Below are positions 1 to 5,746 of a stretch of DNA of 8,826 nucleotides, piece by piece. The notes below the pieces were generated by a model. It was not told the DNA's origin. It made no database searches and worked only from the letters and a program-made list of their open reading frames with translations. Within the stretch, counting starts at the first letter, position 1. Every line of letters begins with the position of its first letter. Position numbers and translations under genes: made by a program. The DNA comes from RGIG8306 sp964566025 (lineage in GTDB: Bacteria; Bacillota; Clostridia; Lachnospirales; Lachnospiraceae). Location of the stretch: the NCBI GenBank assembly GCA_964566025.1, contig CAZMHF010000044.1, forward strand, positions 1-8,826. The letters are read 5' to 3'.

Positions 1-328
1 AAAAAATTTAACGTTTTTTTATGAAACGCAAAGTGAAAACATTTTTGATAATGTATCCGTTACATTAGATACCGATTGGAAGTTAGGCTTTACAGGGCGA
101 AATGGAAGAGGAAAAACAACATTATTAAAATTACCAATGAAAGAGTATGCATACGGAGGAAGTATTGTCAGTCCTGTTTCGTTTGCTTATTTCCCTTATG
201 TAATACGGGATAAAAGTCTTGATACCATTGCAATTGCTTATGAAATTGTTGAGACATTAGAATTATGGCAATTAGAAAGAGAGCTTCCTAAACTAGGTCT
301 AAAAGAAGATGTGTTGTACCGACCATTT

Positions 329-433
329 AACCTCCTAAGGAAGTCCCCCGCCTCTTAGGCGGTGGGTGGAACTTCCTTGTTTCAGTGGGAGTTCAAGCTC
401 CCACTGAAATAGCAGCGAAGCTGCTGGGAGGTT
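329..433 (+). other. Multibranch palindromic fold: three hairpins closed by a 7-bp stem
   Basis: AACCTCC (329-335) is complementary to GGAGGTT (427-433) and encloses three hairpins in tandem. Hairpin A pairs GGAAGT (339-344) with ACTTCC (371-376) and CCGCC (348-352) with GGCGG (358-362), with a CCC/GGG pairing and a bulge between, and loop TCTTA. Hairpin B is a perfect 12-bp stem, TTTCAGTGGGAG (380-391) with its complement (398-409), and a 6-nt loop. Hairpin C is a perfect 6-bp stem, AGCAGC (411-416) with GCTGCT (420-425), around GAA. The result is a four-way junction, seen directly as base complementarity. It could be a transposon-borne structured RNA (such as a remnant of the guide-like RNA made next to TnpB genes) or only single-strand hairpins recognised by a transposase. 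Two bases of the closing stem (329-330) may belong to the target. Confidence 0.55.
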
Positions 434-474
434 ACGAGAAAGTAGCGAAGCGGATTTCGAGTATCCGAATTGAA
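331..474. mobile_element. 144-nt palindromic insertion, probable non-autonomous IS200/IS605-type element
   Basis: The insertion separates codons that are adjacent in the family: ...YRPF before it and NTLSNGEQ after it. Removing 144 nt rejoins the frame exactly, as ttt aat acg cta. Because both junctions carry AA, placements 329-472, 330-473 and 331-474 are equivalent. The last places the left end immediately 3' of TTTAA (326-330) and makes the right end TTGAA, with no longer target duplication. IS200/IS605 elements are known to insert 3' of a short fixed tetra- or pentanucleotide, to make no target duplication and to carry subterminal hairpins; IS605 itself uses a TTTAA-like target. The interior is almost entirely hairpins (339-376, 380-409, 411-425, 451-467) and holds no transposase, so it would need a TnpA in trans. 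Family assignment is inference; the insertion itself is directly visible. Confidence 0.75.
444..472 (+). repeat. 29-nt dispersed repeat, copy 1 (right end of the insertion)
   Basis: This block begins AGCGAAGCGGATTTCG and ends TATCCGAATTG. It matches 5667-5695 at 28 of 29 positions; the difference is A460 against C5682. It contains overlapping, mutually exclusive hairpins: CGAA/TTCG around GCGGAT, CGGAT (451-455)/ATCCG (463-467), and TTCG/CGAA. It sits at the right boundary of the element that interrupts the ABC-F gene. Confidence 0.85.
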
Positions 475-1602
475 TACGCTAAGCAATGGAGAGCAGACAA
501 AGATTATACTTGCTTTGATGTTTCTAATGGAATATCGCTTTTTGCTTTTAGATGAGCCAACGAATCATCTAGATGCTGAGGGGCGGCGATTAGTTGCGCA
601 ATATTTGCAAAAGAAAAAAGGGTTTATCCTAGTTTCTCATGATCGAAAATTTTTGGATGAGTGTGTGGACCATATAATGGTTCTAAATCCTACAAGTATA
701 GAAATTCAAAAAGGCAATTTTTCTTCTTGGTGGTTCAATAAGGAACAACAAGATGCGTCTGAGAAAGAAAAAAAGAGAAATTAACAGGTGAAATCAAGAG
801 ATTAAATCAAGCAGCAAAAAAGACAAGAGTATGGGCAGGTGATGCTGAAAAGGCAAATTGTCATCACCAGATAGAGGTTATATTGGTCATATGGCGGCAA
901 AAATGATGCAACGAGCCAAAAATGTTGAAAGGCGCATTGAGCGGTCAATTGATGAAAAATCAAAATTGCTTCGTGATATTGAATCAATTGAAGAAATTAA
1001 ACTGTTCCCACAGAAATTTCATTTGCCAGGGTTGATGAGAGTAGAAGACTTATCGATTTATTATGATGGAAGAAAGATTCATAACCCAGTTACGTTTGAA
1101 GTAAATCAGGGAGATCGAATTTTTATTAGAGGAGAAAACGGAGCAGGAAAATCAAGTATCATAAAGCTATTGCTCGGAGAGTGGATGGATTATCAGGGGA
1201 AGATATGGATAGGAAATCAATTAAACATATCTTACGTACCACAAGATACATCCAATCTTCGTGGAACGATTCGTGACTTTGCGATTTCAAGAGGAATTGA
1301 GGTAAGCGTTCTTTATATGCTACTGAGTAAGCTTGATATCGGAGAAGAATTATTTGGACAGGATATTCAAAATTTTAGCGAGGGACAGCGAAAAAAAGTA
1401 CTGATTGCAGGAAGCCTTTCTGAAAAAGCACATTTGTATATATGGGATGAACCGCTCAATTACATTGATGTTTGGTCAAGAATGCAAATTGAAAAGTTAT
1501 TAGTATTATATAAACCTACGATCATTTGTATTGAACACGATCAAGCATTTGCAGAGGTAATTGGAACCAAGGAAGTACATTTATCACTCTAAAAGTCTAC
1601 TA

Positions 1603-1649
1603 AAAAGCGTTGCACTATGGAGATATACTCCAAAAAGTGCAACGCTTTT
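1603..1649. terminator. Bidirectional intrinsic terminator with nested stem
   Basis: AAAAGCGTTGCACT (1603-1616) pairs perfectly with AGTGCAACGCTTTT (1636-1649). Inside it a second stem, TGGAG (1618-1622) with CTCCA (1628-1632), closes a 5-nt loop. A or T runs flank both arms, so it can end transcription from the ABC-F side and from the convergent rubredoxin gene, whose stop codon begins at 1654, five bases away. Confidence 0.9.
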
Positions 1650-1651
1650 CT

Positions 1652-1807
1652 TTATGAAACATGAATTTTTTCTTTTGGGCTCTTGCATACAGGGCAAGTA
1701 AAATCTTCTGGTATATCGTCCCAATGAGTACCTGGTGAAATAGAAGCCTCAACAAATCCTTCATCCACATCGTATTGCCATCCACAAACACTGCATTTGT
1801 ATTTCAT
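1652..1807 (-). CDS. Rubredoxin
   Basis: This 51-residue protein begins MKYKCSVCGWQYD and is the usual length for the family. It has both rubredoxin knuckles, C5-x2-C8-G and C38-P-V-C41, which hold one iron in a Cys4 site, plus the central SPGTHWDDIPEDFTCP stretch typical of the fold. Rubredoxins are small cytosolic one-electron carriers. The gene lies 43 bases behind the flavodiiron protein gene on the same strand, and rubredoxin is the known direct electron donor to clostridial flavodiiron proteins, so the two should form one NAD(P)H-to-O2/NO reduction chain. The rubredoxin reductase is not in this window. An AGGA-type ribosome binding site (GAGGAAA) lies about 6-10 bases upstream of the ATG. 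Transcription should come from the flavodiiron promoter and end at the hairpin at 1603-1649. One small oddity: W10 stands where many rubredoxins have Tyr. Confidence 0.95.
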   Translation of the reverse strand: MKYKCSVCGWQYDVDEGFVEASISPGTHWDDIPEDFTCPVCKSPKEKIHVS

Positions 1808-1850
1808 AATGATTTCCTCGCTTTCTTTAAGATTTATGTAAAATTTCTTT

Positions 1851-3038
1851 TTAGGAAAGCAATTCAGTTACCAAGGTTGGTATTTTTGCGAAATCGTCTT
1901 CATCAGGGTTCCATAGCGATTTTACTTCATTTTCAATGACATCAAGGCCGGCAGCAGTTAAGCTTTCTTTTAAAATTCGAACACTTTCGCCACTCCATCC
2001 ATAGCAACCAAAAGCCGCCGCCTTTTTATTTTTGAATTTTAAATGACGTAAGAAGGCTACCCATCCTGCCATGCCAGATAAAATATCATTACCAACGGTT
2101 GGTGAACCAATCACAATCGCCTTTGATTTGAAAATTTCAGTCATTACTTCGTTTTTATCTGATTTTGCGATATTAAATAATTTCACAATCGTATCAGGAC
2201 TTTGTTTGGAAATTTCTCGAGCGATTTCGTGAGCGATCTTAGCCGTTCCTTCCCACATAGTTTCATATGCAATGGTCACTTGGTTTTCTTGATAATTATT
2301 TGACCATTCAGCATACTGTTCGAAAATTTGTAATGGATTATCTCGCCAGATCACACCATGGCTTGGCGCAATAATATCAATTGGGAGATTCATTTGCGTA
2401 ATTTCTTTAAGCTTATTTGCCACAAGTGGAGAGAAAGGATTTAAAATATTGGCATAATACTTCATAGCCTCTTTCGTAAGTAAGCATTGGTTTGCTTTGT
2501 CGTTGAATAATTCTTCTACGGCAAAGTGTTGACCAAAGGCATCATTTGAAAAAAGAATATTGTCGCCAGTCAAATACGTTGCCATGGAATCAGGCCAATG
2601 CAGCATACGCATCTCTACAAATATGAGTTGCTTGCCATTTCCGATTGAAATGCTATCACCAGTTTTTACGACGTGGAAGTTCCAACCACGCTTACCGTAC
2701 TGACCTTCTAAGCTTTTGACAGCATTGGCAGTGCAATAAATAGGTGTTCCTGGAATTTCATCTAGCAAAGCGGTTAGAGCACCAGAATGGTCGACCTCGC
2801 CATGATTGGCGATAATGTAATCGATTTTCGCTAAATCGATTTCTTTTTTTAAGTTTTCCACAAACTCAAATCGGTGTGGAGCCCAAACGGTATCAATTAA
2901 TACGGTTTTTTCTTCTTCGATTAAGTAAGCATTTTGACTAGAACCATTTGAAATCGAAAAATCATCACCGTGAAAGGACTCAAGCTCCCAATCAATATAA
3001 CCTACCCAACTTACATTATTTAAAATTTTTCTTTTCAT
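1851..3038 (-). CDS. fprA: Flavodiiron protein (FprA-type O2/NO reductase)
   Basis: The 395-residue, two-domain protein has the normal length for the simplest (class A) flavodiiron proteins. Residues 1 to about 250 form the metallo-beta-lactamase-like domain. Its diiron ligands are all present: H79-x-E81-x-D83-H84 (in NHGEVDHSG), H147 (MLHWPDS), D166 (SNDAFG) and H227 (PSHGVIW). From about 253 a flavodoxin domain begins with the phosphate-binding loop YETMWEGTAKIA, followed by GSPTVGNDIL (311-320) and GCYGWSG (344-350), which contact FMN. The enzyme is cytosolic and reduces O2 to water and/or NO to N2O with electrons from rubredoxin, which is encoded next. There is no fused rubredoxin domain, in keeping with the separate gene. 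The start is supported by AAAGGAG seven bases upstream of the ATG. Preference for O2 or NO cannot be read from the sequence. Confidence 0.95.
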   Translation of the reverse strand: MKRKILNNVSWVGYIDWELESFHGDDFSISNGSSQNAYLIEEEKTVLIDTVWAPHRFEFVENLKKEIDLAKIDYIIANHGEVDHSGALTALLDEIPGTPIYCTANAVKSLEGQYGKRGWNFHVVKTGDSISIGNGKQLIFVEMRMLHWPDSMATYLTGDNILFSNDAFGQHFAVEELFNDKANQCLLTKEAMKYYANILNPFSPLVANKLKEITQMNLPIDIIAPSHGVIWRDNPLQIFEQYAEWSNNYQENQVTIAYETMWEGTAKIAHEIAREISKQSPDTIVKLFNIAKSDKNEVMTEIFKSKAIVIGSPTVGNDILSGMAGWVAFLRHLKFKNKKAAAFGCYGWSGESVRILKESLTAAGLDVIENEVKSLWNPDEDDFAKIPTLVTELLS

Positions 3039-3081
3039 AATAGAACTCCTTTCGTATATATTGTCCTAATGATAAATTCAT
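3016..3081 (-). CDS. Possible 21-residue leader peptide overlapping the flavodiiron gene
   Basis: An ATG at 3081 follows AAAGGAGG after a 4-base gap, a closer match to the anti-Shine-Dalgarno sequence than that of the flavodiiron gene itself. It opens a 21-codon frame (MNLSLGQYIRKEFYYEKK..., TAA at 3018-3016) that passes through the flavodiiron ribosome binding site and start codon in another frame. Translation could couple or limit initiation of the main gene. No homology is recognised, and chance is a real alternative because a purine-rich stretch easily mimics a ribosome binding site. Confidence 0.3.
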   Translation of the reverse strand: MNLSLGQYIRKEFYYEKKNFK

Positions 3082-3124
3082 ATGGCCTCCTTTCAAAATA
3101 GGGTTGCATGTATAACCTATATCA

Positions 3125-3153
3125 AATATACCACTACGAGTAGTAGAAGTCAA
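3125..3153 (-). promoter_or_regulatory. Sigma-A promoter of the flavodiiron-rubredoxin operon with spacer palindrome
   Basis: Read on the minus strand, TTGACT (3153-3148) is followed after exactly 17 bases by TATATT (3130-3125), close to the sigma-A consensus. The expected start is near 3118, giving a leader of about 80 nt. Within the spacer lies a perfect 12-base palindrome, ACTAC-TC-GTAGT (3133-3144), well placed for a repressor that blocks polymerase. The half-site ACTAC resembles those of BlaI/MecI-type operators, but the spacing is shorter, so no regulator is named. A weaker inverted repeat, ATAGGGTT/AACCTAT (about 3098-3120), overlaps the expected start. Confidence 0.75.
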
Positions 3154-3232
3154 TGAATTCGAGATGAGCTTAATAATGTTTAGGGAAGATTAAAAATCAT
3201 AAAGAAAGTTAGAATCAATTATAACGGTTTAC

Positions 3233-3260
3233 TTGCTTTTTAGTGTGAAATCCGTATAAT
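3233..3260 (+). promoter_or_regulatory. Sigma-A promoter of the symporter gene
   Basis: TTGCTT (3233-3238) and a perfect TATAAT (3255-3260) are 16 bases apart. The ATG at 3307 follows a leader of about 40 nt carrying a purine-rich AAGGAGAGG (3288-3296). The rest of the divergent gap (3154-3232) shows no other structure that I can support. Confidence 0.7.
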
Positions 3261-3306
3261 TAATGTATCAACAAGAAAGAGAAAGAGAAGGAGAGGTTTT
3301 CACAAA

Positions 3307-4764
3307 ATGAAGATAGCAGAATTAGTTGTATTTTGTATATACCTATTAGGTATGATTGGTATCGGTGTGTTCTTTTTTATTAAGTCGAAAGGCGCTGGCG
3401 AAAAAGATTACTTCCTTGGTGGAAGAAATATGGGGCCTTGGGTATCAGCGTTATCCGCTGGTGCATCTGATATGAGTGCATGGGTACTAATGGGACTTCC
3501 AGCATCCATTTATGCGGCAGGAATTGGGCAAGCATGGATTGCTATTGGATTAGGCTTAGGTTATACATTAAGTTGGATTTTCCAAGCACCACGTTTGCGT
3601 AGATATTCTATTGCAGCAAACGATTCTATTACGATTCCACAATACCTTACGAATCGTTTCTTATCAAAAAGCAAGGCACTACAATTAATATGTGCAGCCA
3701 TTTTTCTAATTGCATATACCATTTATGCGGCATCTAGTATTAAGGCATGTGGTACATTATTCAATACCGTAACAGGCCTAAATGCAACAGCATGTATGTA
3801 CGTTGCCGCTCTTATTATTATTTCTTATACATTCTTAGGCGGATTTTCAGCAGTATGTTGGACAGACTTTTTCCAAGGATTGCTTATGCTAGGGGCATTA
3901 CTTCTTGCACCAATCTTTGCACTTTTTGTTATTAATAGTGGCGGAGCTGTTAGTAGTGTTTCTGAATTACCAAAAGGTTATTGGAACCTCTTCACAAACT
4001 GGAAAGAGGTTGCATCAGGACTGGGATGGGGACTTGGCTACTTTGGTATGCCACATATTATCATTCGTTTTATGTCCTTAAAATCTGATAAGGATCTTAA
4101 AAAATCAGCAAAAATCGGCATTACATGGACGTTACTTATTCTTGTATTCTCTGTAGCGGCAGGTTGTATTGGTCACATTCTTCTTGGTGAAATTGCCGAT
4201 AGTTCAATCGTATTTATTACAATGGTAAGAAAAATCTTCCCAGCTGTGATTAGTGGTATTCTTTTATCAGCGATTCTTGCTGCAGCGATGAGTACAGCAG
4301 ATTCACAACTTCTTTCTTCGGCTTCTGCATTTTCAAGTGATGTGTATAAGCCAGTGTTTAGAAAAGGAAAAGCTTCTGATAAGGAAATGCTTTGGGTTGG
4401 TAGACTTGTCGTAGCTGGTATTTCCGTAGTAGCTGTTTTAATTGCTTCAAATCCTAATAGTGGTACGATTATGGGACTTGTTGAAAACGCATGGGGCGTA
4501 TTTGGTGCAGCATTCGGACCAGTTATCTTGCTATCATTATTCTGGAAGCGATTTAATTTTGCAGGCGCCGTTGCTGGTATTTTAACAGGTGCAGCAGTGG
4601 ATATTCTTTGGCTTATGCTTTTGAAGGACTTTGGTTTATATGAAATCATTCCAGGTTTTGTAGCAGGGATGATCGTTGCAGTTGTTGTAACATTGACAAC
4701 AAAGGCACCTGAAAAAGAAGTAACAGATTTGTTTGAAAGAGTTATATCAGACGAAGAGATATAG
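3307..4764 (+). CDS. putP: Sodium/proline symporter (SSS family, PutP-type)
   Basis: This 485-residue, strongly hydrophobic protein (about 13 membrane segments expected) belongs to the sodium:solute symporter family; E. coli PutP has about 502 residues. The motif ASDMSAWVLMGLP (53-65) puts Asp at 55 and Ser at 57, the positions that bind Na+ and substrate in PutP. AAAMSTADSQLL (325-336) supplies the Ser-Thr pair of the conserved sodium site in the later helix. GYFGMPHIIIRFMS (244-257) and the cytoplasmic QAPRLRRYS loop (93-101) also match the PutP subgroup. It should sit in the cytoplasmic membrane and take up L-proline with Na+. Proline specificity is inferred from subgroup motifs, and another amino acid is possible. 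No proline catabolism gene is beside it, so use of proline as osmolyte or Stickland substrate remains open. It has its own promoter, and the 3' end runs straight into a truncated gene without a visible terminator. Confidence 0.88.
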   Translation: MKIAELVVFCIYLLGMIGIGVFFFIKSKGAGEKDYFLGGRNMGPWVSALSAGASDMSAWVLMGLPASIYAAGIGQAWIAIGLGLGYTLSWIFQAPRLRRYSIAANDSITIPQYLTNRFLSKSKALQLICAAIFLIAYTIYAASSIKACGTLFNTVTGLNATACMYVAALIIISYTFLGGFSAVCWTDFFQGLLMLGALLLAPIFALFVINSGGAVSSVSELPKGYWNLFTNWKEVASGLGWGLGYFGMPHIIIRFMSLKSDKDLKKSAKIGITWTLLILVFSVAAGCIGHILLGEIADSSIVFITMVRKIFPAVISGILLSAILAAAMSTADSQLLSSASAFSSDVYKPVFRKGKASDKEMLWVGRLVVAGISVVAVLIASNPNSGTIMGLVENAWGVFGAAFGPVILLSLFWKRFNFAGAVAGILTGAAVDILWLMLLKDFGLYEIIPGFVAGMIVAVVVTLTTKAPEKEVTDLFERVISDEEI

Positions 4765-4782
4765 TGTGTAATAGAAAAAGAA

Positions 4783-5274
4783 ATGTCGGCATACGCTTCT
4801 ATTCATAGCCAGACAGAGGAATTGGCAAATGTTATTTTGACAAATAAGTCATTAAAAGAAGATAAGACGGTTCATGTGACAATTGAAGGGAATTCAGCCT
4901 ATACAAAAGGAAAGCTATACGCTATTACAGGCGATTCAAGCGAAATTGTTCTTTTAAAAGACAATATTGAAATTAAGGATAATCAAGTTACTCTTGAAAT
5001 TCCTGCTCTCTCAGTCGTAAAACTTGTTGTTGCAGGTGAGGACGTTGATATTTCAACAGAAACAGAAGCGAGTACACAAGAAGTCCCAACGACGAATGAA
5101 GAAATCACAAAAACAATAGAACAATCATCAGATGAAGCCACTACAACGAAGATAAGTGAGAATAACGAAAAAAGTAACGGGTTAAAACCATTTGCGTATA
5201 TAGCTACTGGAATTATTCTTGTAATGTGTGTTATACTAATCATAGTTGCCATTCGCAAAAAACGTTTGAAATAA
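4783..5274 (+). pseudogene. Headless C-terminal fragment of a membrane-anchored glycoside hydrolase-like protein
   Basis: The 163-codon frame has three parts. Residues 1-84 (SAYASIHSQTEELANVILTNKS ... PALSVVKLVVA, quoted in part) read like the C-terminal beta-sandwich of GH44- or GH51-type hydrolases: the pattern Y-A-S..., I-L-x-N-K, then Y...I-T-G-D-S-S-E-I, ending P-A-L-S-V-x-x-L-V. Residues 85-134 are a Thr/Ser/Glu-rich linker. Residues 137-157 are a single membrane helix followed by RKKRLK, a surface anchor. No catalytic domain precedes it: the putP stop codon lies 18 bases upstream in the same frame, and no good ribosome binding site stands before the ATG. It is most simply the tail of a large cell-surface polysaccharidase left by a deletion that joined it to putP. 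The family assignment is from memory of C-terminal patterns and is tentative. A short intact anchored protein is less likely. Confidence 0.6.
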
Positions 5275-5291
5275 AGAAAAGGAGTATTGTT

Positions 5292-5630
5292 ATGACGAAA
5301 TTAATCAAAAATATTGAGCATGGAGTTGTTTTATCATTAGTGGATCAAGTGACCTACCAAGATGGGCAAGTTGTAAGCAAAACATTATCACAGAATAGTC
5401 GTTTAAGTATTACACTGTTTGCGTTTGAAAAAGGTGAAGAAATTAGCTCCCATGAATCAGGAGGCGATGCAATGGTACTCGCACTTGACGGCGAGGGAAT
5501 CATTACAATTGATGATAAGGAGTTTGTTTTAAAAGAGGGTGAAGTAATTGTTATGCCCGCGAAAGTGCCACATGCCGTTTTTGCAAAAGAGCGTTTTAAA
5601 ATGTTATTAACTGTTTCATTTCCTGAGTAA
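5292..5630 (+). CDS. Small single-domain cupin protein
   Basis: This 112-residue protein forms one conserved beta-barrel. The first cupin motif is FEKGEEISSHESGGDAMVLAL (45-65, quoted in part as GEEISSHESGGDAMVLALDG), with H54 and an acidic D59. The second is GEVIVMPAKVPHAV (83-96), with H94. The usual first motif H-x-H is reduced to one His, so metal binding may be weak or use other ligands. The start at 5292 is chosen because AAAAGGAG (5277-5284) lies 7 bases before it; an in-frame upstream ATG at 5226 overlaps the preceding gene and lacks a ribosome binding site. Proteins of this type occur in Clostridia as sugar- or stress-related cupins, but no reaction can be assigned. It follows the hydrolase remnant by 17 bases and may depend on read-through from the putP promoter. 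Confidence 0.85.
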   Translation: MTKLIKNIEHGVVLSLVDQVTYQDGQVVSKTLSQNSRLSITLFAFEKGEEISSHESGGDAMVLALDGEGIITIDDKEFVLKEGEVIVMPAKVPHAVFAKERFKMLLTVSFPE

Positions 5631-5644
5631 AACGGATGATTAGC

Positions 5645-5705
5645 AAGTGCGGCTACAAAAAAAAGGAGCGAAGCGGATTTCGCGTATCCGAATTGCCACT
5701 TTTGT
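5645..5705. terminator. Probable terminator region between convergent genes, containing the 29-nt repeat
   Basis: AAGTG (5645-5649) plus GC can pair with GCCACTT (5695-5701) with a 2-base bulge, followed by TTGTTT on the plus strand, suitable for the cupin gene. On the minus strand GCGAA/TTCGC within the repeat is followed by TCC and an 8-base T run (complement of 5657-5664), suitable for the HAD gene. The repeat thus forms the loop of the outer stem. Strength is uncertain because the stems are short. Confidence 0.45.
5667..5695 (+). repeat. 29-nt dispersed repeat, copy 2
   Basis: This block matches 444-472 at 28 of 29 bases. The single change (C5682) extends the internal GCGAA/TTCGC stem to five pairs. 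Unlike copy 1 it is not next to the hairpins of the 144-nt element, and identity stops sharply on both sides (ACAAAAAAAAGG before, CCACTTTT after). It may be a solitary end, a decayed element or an independent repeat. Confidence 0.85.
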
Positions 5706-5746
5706 TTGTATGAGGATTTAGGAGAAATTGAAGATATGAAATAGAG

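Larger units (their letters stand above)
2..1592 (+). pseudogene. Broken ABC-F ATPase (Lsa/Vga/Msr/Sal-type ribosome protection), 5' end outside the window
   Basis: Three pieces in sequence order rebuild one ABC-F protein with two ATPase domains. ATPase 1 has Walker A GRNGRGKTT (95-121), then after the insertion the signature LSNGEQT (from 479), Walker B LLLDEPTNHLD (to 574) and the H-loop VSHD (about 632-643). ATPase 2 has GENGAGKSS (1131-1157), FSEGQ (1374-1388), WDEPLNYID (1443-1469) and IEHD (to 1541). The degenerate second Walker B, DEPLNYID, is typical of the Lsa/Vga/Msr group, cytosolic proteins that dislodge ribosome-targeting antibiotics. Roughly the first ten residues are probably off the window. 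Three lesions kill it: a 144-nt insertion with an in-frame TAG (356-358), a one-base loss near 768-780 in an A-rich stretch (frame 2 to frame 1), and another near 853-858 (frame 1 to frame 3). Motifs are otherwise well preserved, so inactivation looks recent. The subfamily call rests on remembered motifs, not on a search. Confidence 0.9.

Noticed and set aside
331..474. CRISPR-like or retron-like reading of the hairpin cluster
   Set aside because: There are no regularly spaced direct repeats with spacers, and no reverse transcriptase or cas gene in the window; the hairpins differ from one another.
470..784. Reading frame starting with TTG right after the insertion as a separate gene
   Set aside because: It is the middle of the ABC-F protein (signature motif, Walker B and H-loop of ATPase 1) and has no ribosome binding site at proper distance; the TTG lies at the element's right end.
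765..858. Programmed frameshifting in the ABC-F gene
   Set aside because: Two separate shifts of the same sense, neither with a clear slippery heptamer plus stem, together with a stop-containing insertion, fit decay better than recoding.
4173..4649. Open frame on the minus strand inside putP
   Set aside because: It lies wholly opposite well-supported putP motifs and shows only the Ser/Thr/Ala/Ile-rich composition expected from an antisense membrane-protein gene.
5226..5291. Longer cupin start at ATG 5226
   Set aside because: The extra 22 residues overlap the preceding frame, are unlike cupin sequence, and lack the AAAAGGAG site that precedes the ATG at 5292.
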